A stretch of DNA of 64,000 nt, taken from the NCBI GenBank assembly GCA_034509425.1, contig JAVTVJ010000831.1:169435-233434 (forward strand), in the 5' to 3' direction. Origin of the DNA: Eopsaltria australis (taxonomy: Eukaryota > Chordata > Aves > Passeriformes > Petroicidae). Numbering within the stretch: the first letter of the stretch is position 1; each line of letters starts with the position of its first letter. Below the pieces are notes generated by a model, which saw only the letters and a program-made list of their open reading frames with translations, searched no databases and was not told where the DNA came from. Of the stretch, positions 9,707 to 22,150 are shown piece by piece. A program made the translations under genes and the position numbers.

Positions 9707-12250
9707 GTAGGCTACAGAGCTACAAATATATATGCAAAGAGTACAGAGAACATACAAAAGAAAAAAGGCAGAAACCAAATGGCATCACTGGATAAAGCAT
9801 CTGAAAGGGTTGTCAAACAAATATTTTGGTAATATTGGACAGTATCTATGGGTAATTTTCTGGAAGGCCACTTGTATAAACCTAGTAAAACCTCCCTGGA
9901 TTCTGCTTGCTCAGATCTCCCTATTAAAGTGTCTGCCTCCAACAGATGGTAGGTGACAATTTCATGTTCAGTCTCCAATGCTTCTCTTCTCATGAAAGTA
10001 GAATATCACACTCAAAGGATGAAAGAAAAGTTACTGTCAAAGCTGTCATTGTAAAAATAAAAAAAATCACACAGTATGGAAGTGAAAAATCTGTACAGTA
10101 GTTATTGCACATAGCTGCATCTAACAGAAATTTGGTCATGGACATGGAAGGCAAAAGATAATAATTCACCAGTTTGTTCAGTTGCAACTACTTTTGTTTG
10201 TTTGTTTGTTTTTTGCTTTTTGCTATTGGCTTTTGGCTTTTGGCTTTTTCTTTTTGTGTTATAATTCTTCCTCAACAGAAAGAGATTAAATGGGAGATTG
10301 CCTTCAGAAAGAAGATAAATGCTTGGGGGTTTTTAAATGCTTCATAAAAGTAAAATATCTCAAATAAAAATTATTTTATCCTAGACAGATAAAGGGGAAA
10401 ATAGAGAAAAAAATCCTCCCTGAAAACATCTTCATTGATGAAATTACCAAAGAATGAGTACACCCTTTAATGTTGTTTTTCGAAGAGATGAGAAAATTTG
10501 TGTTTGGTATGAATTTAAATGTGATGCCTTAGTCAACAAGCTGCACAGGAAATAAGCTCCCTTGGCCAATAGTCACACGATACATAACAAGGTCAAATAT
10601 TGTTTCTAAAGCAATTATTATTTTAAAGAATTGTAGCCTTTACTCAGCCATTCTCTCTAACAGCAGAATCTGTTTCAATGGTAGCAGTTTCATTTGAGGG
10701 AGCTGGGCAGTATGAAAGCAAGCAACTCAAAGAATTCTGTCCTTTAAATCTGTGCAAGATATATTTCTTATGTGTTACCATATAAAATGGTGAAAGGTTC
10801 TGCTATGAAAGCTAAGTGATTTATTACCTTGATATGGAGCACAGGTGAACATATTTCTTCCTTTTTCACTGATACTATTAAGAAGCATTGCTTCATTTAT
10901 CTTATGTATTCTACCTTCATTTATCTTACATATTTTACCTTCAACACTTGTTAGCAAGCTGCAATACAAATTTCTTAAAGAAACTTTTGATACTCAAATA
11001 ATGAGAGTCCTCTGTAAAAAATACAGTTCCAGAGACTTTGGAAGATTGTTCTTTCCACTCCTTCTGTAGGGAGAATATTAAAATAAATTAAAAAATAAAT
11101 GAGTGAATAATCTTGAAAGAACAGAAATATTAGACCCCATCTTACTAACTATCCTCTCTTTTTATATGTAAACAAACAAAAAGGGTTTTTATATGTAAAC
11201 TAACTTTAACATTTCTTAGTTGTGTAGTTTATGATAGCAGGTGAAAATACTTTATACTTAAAAGTTTATGTTATTGAATGATGAATTACATTATTTCTTG
11301 ACTCATATGGTGAATAAATCAACCAGATAATTAGTAGTACAATTAAGCCATGGGAAAAAAAATTATATCAAAAGCATCAAAATGAGATGTTACATGAACC
11401 ATTCAAGAAAAGTATTAAAAACAATCTAATTTTTAAATATGAGAAAGCAAATAGTTCTCCCCTTGCCATCCCCAAAATGTCAAGAGCTGCAGCTAAGCTC
11501 CTTGGGGCAAAACTTCAATACTCAGCAAAGATTGGTTTACATAAAACAAGTGTTTACCAGGCTGGAAGACATTCTCTGCTCATTTCTATGAATGACTTTC
11601 AGTGAAGTTGCAATAATGGCGTACATGGGAGACATATGGAGCTAAAAAATCCAAGGGGAAAAAAAAAAATATATATATATTAGCTAATGTAAAGTCTGGT
11701 AGCTGAAGTAAAATAAATCTGCCTTCTTTTCCTAGCTTTGTCACAGGACTTACTACAGTCTGTGCAAATTAATTAAAATATAATTGTTTATACTATTGAA
11801 GGCAAAGTCTGAAAAGCCAAAAATGTCTTTTAAATTAAAAATATGTTTCTCTGGCCATCCTTCCATGTTACTTCTGACACATAGCAATCCTAACTGTCAC
11901 TGAGCTTCTAGGTATTCCTGGTAGTTCCAACCAATAACAGTCTGTATGTCTAACAAAGTGTTTCTGCTTCATTATAGAAACATCAAAAAATGATTTCTCT
12001 AAAGAACCAAGAGCTTTCTCTGATGTTTATATGTTGTTTACTCTTCTCATTTAGATGTGTCATGTAAGCCAAAATGACATAAAAATATTACTATGATAAA
12101 AATTATATTAGTAGCAAATTTTGTATTTCAAACAGTTAACTGATTCCAAGCAAGCAGCAGCCACACATCTGCTGTGCTTATGATGCTTTCCAGGAATTGC
12201 TGTAGAAAATAACTTTAAGCAGAGAGTCTAATTTTTTTCAATAGCAGGAC
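9707..12250. other. Unique AT-rich DNA, no gene seen
   Basis: No coding exon, RNA gene or repeat family recognised in about 2.5 kb. A low-complexity tract of TTTG and TTTTGGC units lies at about 10192-10255. Confidence 0.45.
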
Positions 12251-12721
12251 ATCTCATGCACATTTTGCTGAGGAGTATATCTGGTTCAGGTAGCTGAGCT
12301 TGAAAGCTGGAGATGGAGATGCAAATTGATCTAGAAATAAGAGCTGGAGATAAGAGGGGGGGCGGAAGAATGAGATCTGAAGACAGACTCTGAGGGTGTA
12401 AAATCCCAGGAGTTCCTTTGTTGGGCGTCCCTCCTCAGAAGCACCATCTTGAGCTGTTTTTGTGTCACTGCACCGTGAATAAATGGCTTTATGGAACGAG
12501 ACATCTGAGACTCTGTGATGGGAAACCTGGGATGGAAGCGGTGAGGAAACCTTGTCTGTCTGAGTGTGAGTGGGGTGTGCAGGGAGTCAAGGGGGATCCC
12601 CTCGGGTCACCAGAGCAGCTGTTGCCAAGGGGCTCCAGTCCCAGCAGTGAAAGTCTCTGGCCTTGGTAGTGTGACTGCCATTGAGCCTTGAGAATGGTCA
12701 GACTGGGAAGTTCTCTTAACA
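12250..12721 (+). mobile_element. LTR-like sequence, class unknown
   Basis: A GA-rich stretch (12305-12400) leads to AATAAATGG near 12477, then a GC-richer U5-like tail. This layout suggests the 3' part of an ERV LTR. Neither end nor a target duplication could be fixed. Frames at 12418-12669 (plus) and 12489-12722 (minus) overlap it and have no recognisable domain. Confidence 0.3.
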
Positions 12722-12821
12722 ATTTAAAATTTCAGTTTAAATTTCATTTTAATTGTAAATGTTCCATGTATTCACACGTACATTAGGAGACACGACATCG
12801 CCATTCCATAAAAGAAAGGAC

Positions 12822-13989
12822 TGATGCCTGAAGGATTTTTTGCTTTTTCTTCTATATACTTTTTACACAGTTCTCTATATCCACAGGTATTAGCATGCAT
12901 ACTTGCAATACTTTAGGTGTGATAATTTAGCCTGGTTTCTTGGTGTCCAGTAGGCTGGGAGACTAAACACCCCAGAAGCTGTAGAGTTAGAAGACCAAAC
13001 ATTCTATTGTTGTAAGCACTCAAGGTCCCCTAGTAGGACAAATTCTGTAAACTAGAAGTTAGCCCACTCCAGCCCCCTTATTGGGTCCTCTTGTTAGAGA
13101 TGCTAATGTGTAAGGTCTTTAATTGTATACTCAATTGAGGGGTGGGAGAACATCACTGTGGCAGGACACCTACCCCCCTCACCTCCTCCTCCTGTGTGTC
13201 ACAGATAACGGGTGCATAAAGAGATAACCCAAGGGCACAAAGGCCCAGCAGGGGTCATCTCTGGCGCCAGAGTGCTCAAGCCTCAGCTAAGAATTAACAT
13301 CTTAGTCTGCAGAGCTGATGGAAGGAGAGATAAAAAAAAAATTGCTGACTAAAGAGTCACGGTTTTACACTATAAAAGATACATGAGCTATCACTGAGGC
13401 AGAAGTCTCTTATACCCTGAAAGTGTTTGAACCTTCTCCCCGAAGTCTGGATGCAGGTTTCGTGGTTACTTCTCTAGGGACTGAGGGAAAGGATCTCAAT
13501 GTGTGCCCCACCTTCAGCAATTGGATGGTAAGATACATTGAATCCTAAGCTTATACTATTTCTTCGCTAGCTGTAACTGAAAAAGGTACCATTCTCGTGC
13601 ACTGTATGTCAAACTACTAGTAGTCTCTCTTTTTGTTTTATTCCTGTATAGTATTGGTTTACTTTAAGTCTTATGTCTGTTAGTTTCCCCGCCTATTAAT
13701 AAATGATTAATTCTATAATAGACAGAATCAGTCATCATTAAAAGAACTTACGAATTTGAGTGGGTTTTGGGGTGCTGGTTACCTCAATACGTTACTGCCT
13801 GCTGCCAAGGCCTGGGCAAAAGGCAAGGACTAATCTAACCTCCCACATCCATTCGTGACAATTGCAATGCGTGTCACCTGGGTGAAGCAATGAATTGAAT
13901 GGGATCCTATTAGAATACTGAGGTAAACGACCCCCAACCCTCTAACCGTGTCTAGTTTCTTATTTCCTAAAACCAGGAAAAAGGCATCA
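12822..13989 (+). mobile_element. Solo LTR, ERV1-like (X1), split by a nested LTR
   Basis: First copy of family X. It starts TGATGCCTGAAGG and ends AAAGGCATCA, an 8-bp perfect terminal inverted repeat shared by all five copies. The two pieces are 12822-13156 and 13861-13989. GGAC precedes it and GGAT follows, a 4-bp duplication with one mismatch. It belongs to the X2 sequence type, with a CACCTGGGTGAAG block in the 3' half rather than the GGCGTGTTCTAC block of X3-X5. Confidence 0.82.
13157..13860 (+). mobile_element. LTR nested inside X1
   Basis: This segment interrupts X1 relative to its intact relatives. It starts TGTGGCAGGACACC and ends ATTCGTGACA. An ACTATAAAAG promoter-like box lies near 13370, and TTAATAAATG near 13697 could be a polyadenylation signal, so the 704 bp have full LTR layout. 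Flanking pentamers (ATCAC and ATTGC) match only in part, so the exact ends may be off by a few bases. The family was not recognised. Confidence 0.65.
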
Positions 13990-14122
13990 GGATCACCATA
14001 GTCGAAGGCCAGGACACGTAAACATACACATAGTTTAAACACAGAAGAAGCTCAAGGGTATTTCCAAGGCCTCTGCTATAGCAGTAAAAGTAACTCAATC
14101 AAAATTTTGTATGGATCCCAAC

Positions 14123-14491
14123 TGTTGGTGGCGAGAGAAGCAAGGTGCAGACCCAATGTGAGTCATAAATCAAGCTCGTTTATTGTCAGACAGTGCACAC
14201 ACTTATACTTCTCTATGTGCTCAAAATATTATTTACTTACAGAAGTTTCACACGGGATCTTTCTCTAATCTAATTAAAACACCAAACTGGTATCAGAAGG
14301 CAACAACATCAACAGTTTCTTCTGCCAAGTTAATCTCTAGACACCTGCAGCTTGTTTTCGGCTCTCATGTCTCCCTTTCCCACAGTTGTCTTGAGAATAA
14401 CTTTGAGCAGAGGCCTAGCTCTCGTCTATGGGGCCTGGATTGCTCACTTTTACTTTATGTCTGTGCAGCCAGAGATGGCCATTTCCCAACA
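14123..14491 (-). mobile_element. Solo LTR, ERVK-like (U-prime)
   Basis: A 369-bp minus-strand LTR from TGTTGGGAAATGG to CACCAACA. CCCAAC is duplicated perfectly at 14117-14122 and 14492-14497. Its AATAAA is the complement of plus 14179-14184. It is related along its length to LTR U at 31142-31541, for example in a GACATAA...GTGAGCAATCCAG block. It interrupts a P/Y-type LTR piece. Confidence 0.9.
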
Positions 14492-14497
14492 CCCAAC

Positions 14498-14790
14498 AAG
14501 TGGACCATGCCCTCTGCTAAGGAGAAATGGCATATTGTATGGAATATCACTTTTGGTGAGTTAGATTCTGATGTCCCGGTTATCTCGCCTACCAACTTCT
14601 CCAATCCCAGCCTGCTGGTGAAGGGGGCAATGTTGGTGAGACAGTGCTGATGCTGTGCCAGCACTGCTCAGCAGTAGCCAAAACGCTGATGTGTTATCAA
14701 CACCTTTCCAGCTACTAATACAAAGAACAGCACTATGTGGGCTCTTGTGGGGTAAATCTTAAACTTAATCTCAACCAGACCCAATTCACA
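14498..14790 (-). mobile_element. 5' part of an ERVL-like LTR (P/Y type), interrupted by U-prime
   Basis: Read on the minus strand this begins TGTGAATTGGGTCTGG and carries the GTGTTGATAAC, GCTACTGCTGAGCAGTGCT and GATATTCCATAC blocks shared with LTRs Y and P. It should continue beyond U-prime below 14117, but the match there is not clear to me, so the 3' part may be lost or diverged. Confidence 0.65.
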
Positions 14791-15657
14791 CCTTCTGTCC
14801 CAAAATCTTAGGATAAATTACTACTCTTACATTCTTCCTACACTGAGTTGAGTTCATCAGCTCTCTTTTGGTATGACTGTCATTCTTTTTTGGGACATAG
14901 AGGATACTGCTCAGACTTTTACAGAATCAGCAAGGCTCATTTACCTATTGCATTACAAGAAGCATGGATTTAAATGAATTTTTGACACTGAAAACTTTTT
15001 CTAATTTTTATTAAAACTAACACTGCCTGATAACTGTGTCTGGTTTCTGCAGTACATGAACATGACTAGCAGCTATTTTTTAATTTTAGAAGTGAGTGGA
15101 AAATATAAAAAAAAATTCCACTCTTCTTTATGAAAAACAGCTGGAATGTTTGTAGAATTTAATCTGTCACTGTGAAAATGTTAAGACCTTGGCTCACTGT
15201 AAATGTGGCAAACCTCCAGAAGCCAACATGCTCTTTGGAGGTGAACCCTTCAAGCTTAACTCCTTGGTATTGATTGTGGCATTGTCTTGTCAGCATGAAC
15301 ATCCAGTATTCAATGCAAGCAATATTTCTCATTAAGTTGTATAGACTACGGACAGAATAAACTTAAACAAATGTGCAGTGTCAGAGCACAGGCAAAGTGC
15401 CGCACCTAGTTTTAATAAATTGAAAACAATCCAGCTGATAATATTCCCTAATTTTACCTTTCACTTGGTTTATGTTTTATTCCATCCAGCATTCCTCCTT
15501 TTATCATCACTTTAACTTCTGCTTTTGTGTTCTTTCTTTCCCAAGTGAGTGGCTTCATAGAAGACTACTTCACTGAATTCAGCTATAAACCTCTAATTGG
15601 CAGCAATGGACCAGTATCAAGCTCATCTCCAGCAAAGTAAAATTTTTATTGCTATTG
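14791..15657. other. Unique AT-rich DNA left of provirus W
   Basis: No gene or repeat recognised. The CTCT target site of provirus W lies at 15658-15661. Confidence 0.45.
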
Positions 15658-15661
15658 CTCT

Positions 15662-16131
15662 TGTGAGGAAAATAATCCATGAACACCAGAGGTTTATGTC
15701 CAAAAAGGAGACAGCAGAGTCCTGTAACTTCACATAAAAGGAGAGGCCATGGGGCATTTCCCCTGGGGTCTCTCAAATTGTGGAGGACATAGCCTCTTTT
15801 TTCTTTTTTTATCCTGCTTCCCGGACCTCAGGCCCTGCTCTCGTTCCCCATTGGCTGAGGTATTCAAGAGGTACAGACTTCCTGGAATCGCCTAATGCCC
15901 AAGACCCTCCTTTCCCAATGTATAAACCCTTCCCCCCCCCCTTGTCTTTCCCAGAATGGTCCTTCTTGGTTCCTTTCATATTCCAATATTCAGTTTTATT
16001 TATCAGTAGACCTGTGGTTTGTTTGTAAATGTAAATTTCAATGGAATTCTCCCCATTGTTTCTTTTATCTCTGGGTGCCAGCCTTATCTCTCAGACACTG
16101 TTTGTGAAGACAAGTTTCTTCATTCCTTTCA
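15662..16131 (-). repeat. 3' LTR of provirus W
   Basis: Reads TGAAAGGAATG to CCTCACA on the minus strand. It matches the 5' LTR with about three substitutions plus a length change in a C-tract near 15925. A CCAAT box (complement of plus ATTGG, about 15850) is followed about 35 bases later by GGATAAAAAAAG as a TATA-like box. Confidence 0.92.
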
Positions 16132-16144
16132 ACCCCTCCCCTTT
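16132..16144 (-). promoter_or_regulatory. Polypurine tract of provirus W
   Basis: On the minus strand a purine run AAAGGGGAGGGG followed by T directly precedes the 3' LTR. This is where plus-strand DNA synthesis would be primed in reverse transcription. Confidence 0.85.
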
Positions 16145-16470
16145 AATTTTAATAATTGTCTTTGCAAACTTTATTTATCATTGACTTAGTTTTCTATTCC
16201 TGGGTCCTTTTTGGTTTTGCCATTATTTCCAGTGATATATTTGGATCTGTAGGCATGGCTACTACCTGCATCCCTTTGATTACATGTCGAATTAGTTGTA
16301 TTAAGTCAGGGATCATGTATGGTAAAAAAAAGATGGGAGTTGTTATAGCACATAAGAGGAAAAAAGCATTTGTTTATCCCATAGTCTACTAGGTAACCAC
16401 AAAAACATATTCCAGTCTCCTCTTTTTCACGTTTGGACTGGTACATGGGCTAACTTTATTATTCTTTTCG
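16145..16470 (-). pseudogene. env: Env transmembrane 3' end of provirus W (broken)
   Basis: Minus-strand frames just upstream of the polypurine tract encode short conserved-looking pieces, including one with IPDLIQLIRHVIKGM and VVAMPT, as expected for the C-terminal part of a retroviral transmembrane envelope protein. Stops and frame changes break it. The rest of env lies beyond the Z3 insertion (18213-18790) and is more decayed. The env assignment rests on position before the polypurine tract and on general character, not on a search. Confidence 0.55.
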
Positions 16471-18207
16471 TGTCATAAGGTAATTGATATTAAAAATTCC
16501 CGGTGTAGAAAAGGAGGTGGAGTCGGAAATGAGGTAGCCAGCATAAACTCCGCCTACCAAAAAAACCTCATAAAACCAAGACAGCACCTGAAGAAGCTCT
16601 CTTTGAGGCTTCCGGTTTGCAGAAGAAAGATGCTGCTCTCCTCCCCTCCGCACCAACTGGGTAAGGTCTCTCCCAGACCACATGGTCTGGGAACTACTAG
16701 CCCACATGGTGTGGGGGGGAGGGGGAGGGGGAGGGGAGAGAGAGAGAGAAAACTCAAGCTGCTTCATCTTGCTGTTCTTGGCTAAAGAACTTTGTCAGCT
16801 CTGTTTGCCTAGCCTGGGCCAGGCTCGTTTCTCCCCCCTCTCTGCGGCACAGCCCAGCGAGAAGAGGGTTTGGGGTCGGGCCCCGTGAACCTCGGGAGCG
16901 CCCCGCCCGGTCAGCTCCGCAGCAAACTCAGCACGGGAGAGAGACAGAGGGAGCTCAGACTGAGCCCCTCCCACAGCTCGGCTGTGGCTTCGTTTACTCC
17001 TTACAACTCTGCGTGGGAGGGACAAAGGACTTGAATTAAGCCTCTCCTGCAGCTTGGGTACAGCTCCTGCCGGGCGGCCCCCACGCACACTTCGGCACGG
17101 AAGGGGGCTTGAACCAGCCCCTTGCAGCACGGACGCGGTCCCGCCGGACCCTTGCGATTTAAACGCGGCTTAGATGGGAGCCAGCATGGACAGGTTCTTT
17201 TCCTTCAGTTCAGGCACAGACTTAACAACACTCAAACCACGCGGGCAAAAGCCACGTGACCAGCACCCAGCCAAAAGACAAATTAACTGTTTCTTTCTAA
17301 TATCAGAATAAGACTTTAAAAACATTCATTTCTCCTTCTCACACAGAAAGAGCATAAAAATAAAGGCACCTACAAAAAGTACAACATAGAGACTTTAAGT
17401 TAATGACTATAACTAAGTTTATTTTTCAAAGAAGGAAGAGATGAGGAGTGCTTTAATGCTGAAAGTTCTTTTGTAAAAAACATGTTGATAAAGTTAGCTG
17501 TAATATACCCTGTAATATATGAATAATGGTCTAAAAGAGGTGAGAAAAAGGGAATGTAATGTTTTAAGTTATAAGCAGTAGACTGAGACTTTTGTGTATT
17601 AAGATTTTTCTTTCCTCGCCCCAGGAAAACAGTAGAAGAAAACTTGTGTTGCTGATGATAAAGTAAGGGGATGCCGTCACTGTAATAGAAACATTTGCTC
17701 TCAAAAAGAACACCTCAATGACCATCATATGTCCATTGGTGTGGCCCTGGGAAAGCTACTGAAATGGCATGGGGTCTAGAAAAGCAAATACCTCTCTTCA
17801 AAGAGAGAATCGCTTACTAGAAAGCTAATAACCACAGAAACTGTGTTCCTATGGGAGTCAACATGATAAAACAAAAGAAAGCTTCTCTATATATATAAAT
17901 TAAGAAAACTGTTTTGTTCCAGAGGTGGTGGATTAACTATAAGTTGAAGTGTTACCTTTCGTATGGTCAACAAGAAAGAAAATAAGAAAGGTGGGGAGGG
18001 GAAAAGAGTGTTCTAAAGAATTTAGTGTTGATGCCTAATTATTATTCCCATTTTAAGTCTGTTAATAAAATTCCTTTTTGTATTCCTTAAAGTATAAGCC
18101 TGCTTTGCCTACTGTTAATCCTTATCTCACAACAAAATCAAATAATCTAAACTACAAAATTAATCTTCATACCTAATTTTGGTCCCCAAACCTCATAAAC
18201 CGCAACA
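16471..18207 (+). mobile_element. Long solo LTR, family Z copy 3, nested in provirus W
   Basis: A 1.74-kb plus-strand LTR from TGTCATAAGG to AACCGCAACA. TTTCG (16466-16470) and TTTTG (18208-18212) flank it, a 5-bp duplication differing by one C-to-T change at a CpG. A TAAAACC box lies near 16570 and AATAAA at 18064-18069. A GGGGGA/GA-rich tract (16712-16750) and a GC-rich middle hold frames of about 60-111 codons with no recognisable domain. It splits the env remnant in the opposite orientation, so it is younger than the provirus. Confidence 0.87.
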
Positions 18208-18212
18208 TTTTG

Positions 18213-18790
18213 TTACTTATTTCACCACTTTTCCGTTGTCAACTATTTGCAAACAGCAGTTAGAGTCATTTAATTTGCCACATACTCCCTCTTCTGCTAA
18301 TAGATAAACTTAAAGTCTACTTACAAACACCTTCTTTTTAATGTATACACCTCTTGTTCTTTTTAGATAATAAATGTTTCTTTCAGAAGAATGAGGTCGC
18401 TATGGACTTCTTTCTTTACCTCACAATTCCATTTTATTATGGACTTTACTCAGGGTGCTGACTCACTATTCAGGTTTGACTGGGTTGGCCATTTGCGGCC
18501 AGTTTTCAGATCTTCCTGACCCTCCCTTAGACTTAAAAATTGCTAAGGCTAAAGGTTTTGTTACTTTTTTTTTTTCTCCTAAGATTAAAAAAATTATTCT
18601 CCCATCTTTGCCTCAAACCTAATTGACAAGACATTCTAATGGTGTAATCTAATTTCCTAATCTAATGTTCACATTGTCTTCTGCACCACCTGTGGTGAGT
18701 GAAAGCACAAGAAGCAGCTTACAATGACAGCAAAGTTTAGCCCCCCGCAATGGCTGGAGATCTGAGAGGAGGGATGTCCATACAGATTAC
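18213..18790 (-). pseudogene. env: Env 5' remnant region of provirus W
   Basis: Directly downstream of the integrase frame on the minus strand, an ATG (about 18783) starts a short frame that stops after about 14 codons. The remaining DNA up to the Z3 insertion has stops in all frames. By position it is the surface-envelope region, but no conserved motif was seen. A large env deletion is likely, because the region is far shorter than a normal surface subunit. Confidence 0.4.
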
Positions 18791-18791
18791 T

Positions 18792-19319
18792 TTAGCAGTC
18801 TGTGGGTAGCACACAGGGCTTCCCCTGATGTCTACTCACTGGCTGCTGTTGCTCTGTTCCACTCCTGCTGAGAGTCAGTCGTGGTCTCCTGTCCTTCTCC
18901 TCCAGCTGAGATGTCCAAATCTCTGGGGCTTTAGGGACCTTGACCTGCATGTGATGGGTCCACCCATGTTCAGCTGTCTTGACAGCTGTTTCTGTGGTCA
19001 GCAACACTTGGAAAGGTCCACGCCACTTCACCACCAGTGGTGTCTCTCTCCACTTCTTAACTAGGATCCAATCTCCTGGCTGGATGTTGTGAACAGCAAA
19101 GTCCAAAGGCAGGGTCTGTGCCAGCTGAGCTTCCTGTTGAAGAGATTTCACAAGAGACAGTATCCTGGCCACATATTGTTTTAAATATACATCACTTATC
19201 TCTATCCCCCTACTAGGCTGAGAATTATGAGGGTAAGGAACTCCAAACATTAACTCAAAGGGAGACAACTGAATATCTTCCCTGGGTCTGGCCCTTATTC
19301 TTGCTAAAGCCAGTGGCAA
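18792..19319 (-). pseudogene. pol: Integrase C-terminal part of provirus W pol
   Basis: The longest intact pol frame of W, 175 codons. It shows the post-catalytic segment with LSPFELMFGVPYP and then a GPY/F-type DNA-binding module (GDWILVKKW, WRGPFQVLLTT), typical of gammaretroviral integrases. The zinc-binding HHCC module and most of the D,D-35-E core were not found upstream, where only about 430 bp separate it from the X2 insertion. The frame is open but cannot encode an active integrase. Confidence 0.85.
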
Positions 19320-19747
19320 GAGTTGTATCTATGGCATTTTAGTTTCTATCACTAGTTTTAGAAGGTGTTTCTTTATTTCCCCTTTTTCTTTTGCTCTATC
19401 ACCTTTAATTATCTCTTACTCCCTTGGTAGAAAAGACAGCACCAGCACCACTCCCTCCCCCCTCCCTCTTGCAACAGGGAGCAAAGGGCAGTACCCAGAG
19501 ACCTTGGACAAAAGTGCTGCTTTCTGAACATTTTCCTTGAGTAGTTAATTACTTATTGTCTCTTTTGAGTACCTTGCCTGATGTCTTTTAACAGTTTTTT
19601 ATTTTTATTTTTATTTGTAAATCCACCATTTCCAATAAGTGAGTAATTGAGTTCTCATGATCTAATGTTTTTCCCCTGCAGAAAAATAAACTTCCTTCTC
19701 CCCATAGTTTCCCAAATGCATGTATTACCCATATGTATATTTAGAAT
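19320..19747 (-). pseudogene. pol: RNase H end and integrase junction of provirus W (broken)
   Basis: The minus-strand frame entering from the X2 insertion continues the RNase H motif (TDS before X2, KYTYG after it), followed by an HAFGKLW-like stretch. Stops and frame shifts then accumulate. The rest of RNase H and most of integrase appear deleted here. Confidence 0.65.
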
Positions 19748-20203
19748 TGATGCCTTTTTCCTGGTCTTAGGAAATAAAAGCTCAGACACGGTTAGAGGGT
19801 TGGGGGTCGTTTACCTTGGTATTTTAATAGGATCCCATTCGGTGCATTACTTCACCCAGGTGACAGTGTCGCAATGCCCTCCCACCCCCCAATCGAGTAT
19901 ACAATTAAAGACCTTACACATTAGCATCTCTAACAAGAGGACCCAATAAGGGGGCTGGGGTGGGCTAACTTCTAGTTTACAGAATCTGTCCTGCTAGGGG
20001 ACCTTGAGTGCTTACAACAATAGAATGTTTGGTCTTCTAACTCTACAGCTTCTGGGGTGTTTAGTCTCCCAGCCTACTGGACACCATGAAACCAGGCTAA
20101 AGTATCACACCTATAGCACCACATGTATGCACGCTAATACCTGTGGATATAGAGAACTGTAAAAGGTATTTAAGAGAAAAAGCAAAAAATCCTTCAGGCA
20201 TCA
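19748..20203 (-). mobile_element. Solo LTR, ERV1-like (X2), nested in W pol
   Basis: A 456-bp X-family LTR on the minus strand with the TGATGCCT/AGGCATCA ends. GAAT is duplicated perfectly at 19744-19747 and 20204-20207. It splits the RNase H coding remnant. It shares the CACCTGGGTGAAG-type 3' block with X1. Confidence 0.95.
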
Positions 20204-21200
20204 GAATCAGTAAAAACATTCACTAGTTTGTCCCGATATAATTTACAGGCTCTCACAAGAGCACACACAGCTCAGCTTTCTGAGTTGACCATATGGGTGG
20301 CAACTTCCCCTTTATCACTGTTGAAGACTCATCAATAAATAGACCTTCTCCCCCAGGCCAGGGAGTGTTTCGCAAATGCTCTCTGGTCTGCGCTTGGAGA
20401 TTCACCACTCGAATGCAGTCATGGGTTTCTTCCCAGTCCCCCTTTCCACGGTCATTCAGACAGGAGGCTTGGTTAGACCCTTCTCCACTCCTCAGCCTCA
20501 AATCTTCCTGTTCCACCGAACAAGACCCAATGCCCAAGACACTACAATAACCGAGCGCCAGCCATCCACCTAGAGGGTCCTTCAGCCAACAAAGCCCCAA
20601 CCTGATGTAAAACTCAAAAACCAAACACTCTCCCGTTGTCAGTTTTCAGGCTTCAATTACCATCAGGGCTGTGGCTGCACAATTCTGCAGACAATGAAGT
20701 CAGCCCCTGGCTACAGGGTCTAACAGCTTAGAAAAATAAGCAACAGGTCGCCGTGTTCCCCCATGTTCCTGCACTAAAACTCCTCCAGCGTGGCTCTGTT
20801 CCACATCCATACACAACCTAAATCTCTTTTCTGAATCTGGAAGAGCCAGGACTGGAGCATTAAATAATTTGTTCTTTAATTCTCTAAAGCTTTGCTCTCC
20901 CTCTGGTGTCTACACCACAATACTAAGACCGCTGTGGGCCAAAAAGTCATTTCAAGGTCTGGCCAAAACAGAAAAATCCCCAGTCCACACTCTGCAGTAC
21001 CCCACCAATTTAAAAAAAAATGGCTGTAGCTACTTCCCCGTCTGGGGCACTGGCACCTGCAAAATTCCTTGTATTCTTAAATTCCCAGGCCTGTACAGGG
21101 ACAGCACCATTCCTGTAAGGCAGCAGCAGCAGAGTTGGCTTCAGAATCAAACCCTGTCACCTCTGGCTTTTCACAACAAAACACACAAAAAGTAGAGGGG
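20204..21200 (-). pseudogene. pol: Reverse transcriptase connection and RNase H start of provirus W
   Basis: Minus-strand frames encode, in order, a segment with FRELKNKLFNAPVLALPD, then GGVLVQEHG and RRPVAYFSKLLDPVA, which are hallmarks of the gammaretroviral RT connection region. Then comes RNase H with an LFIDESS start and an AEL block. Internal stops and frame changes occur near 20650, 20690 and elsewhere. The polymerase core with the YxDD motif was not found upstream, so it is deleted or decayed. Confidence 0.8.
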
Positions 21201-22150
21201 ATTGGGTCCCCTCCAAACAGAGCTTTTAGGCTCTGTACAAAACTTTATGTGAACAAAGGAATTAAATCTCCAAATTCATTTACCACAATTTTTATAATTC
21301 CCTCAGAGAAAGATGTGTTCAAATTTTTAAGTTTACAGAAGAAACCACTATTTTTACAAGTCTTTGAACCATCAAAGATATTTTTGACCATTTTTCTACA
21401 GTTTAAAACCATTTGTTTTCTTAGTAAATAAAAAAATACTTAAAAGAAAATCTTAACCTTTCTATGTACAATTTGCATTTCCCAGATTTTCTTTCCTCCT
21501 TATGTTCACTCTCTTTATCACACACAGTATATTAGAGCCCAGAGTTGGTCCTTGTCTTGCTGCAGTGTTCAAACACAACTCTCCCACTATTCAGAAAACT
21601 GAATCATATCACAGCAGCTTCACCTACTACCTCCCTCCATTCTCTCAATAGGAGCAAGTCTTTAACATACTGTAATGACCTTATTCCTAGGGATGGAGTA
21701 AATTAACTTTTTTCTCCCTCTTGTTTCTACTCAAAGGCAAAATACTATTTATTATGCTCTGTAAGAGGGCATTTCCAGAAATGGAGAGGCTCCATAACCA
21801 ATTTTCCATATTCCCTGGGACTGCCCACACCTCTGGGTTCAGTTCAGTATTCACAACAGTGTTAGTTTCCCTATTACCCCCCACAACACCAACTCGCGTT
21901 TTCAACTCCAGTTGTTAAATTTCTTCCTAGCAAACCACAATCATAATTAGGAATTATCAGAAACTCATGCTTTTCAAACCCATCTCACACATTCAGCAAA
22001 CTCTCATGGGCATCCCCGTGTTACTGTTATTTGCCAGCAAAACTTAAATTAACACACACACATCTTTCTCACTCATAAAAAGAACATTTGAACAATTGTT
22101 CTTCCTTTGGCATAGATAAAGGAGTTCCGGTGTTTACTAGAAAACACACT
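21201..22150 (-). pseudogene. pol: Protease end and RT start of provirus W (broken)
   Basis: A minus-strand frame near 21900-21960 reads GLLGRNLTT, resembling the conserved C-terminal LLGRD-type segment of retroviral aspartic proteases. A 72-codon frame (21687-21905) follows with NPEVWAVPGNM, which fits the start of RT. Below 21690 the sequence has stops in every frame and I could not place the catalytic RT motifs. Confidence 0.55.
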
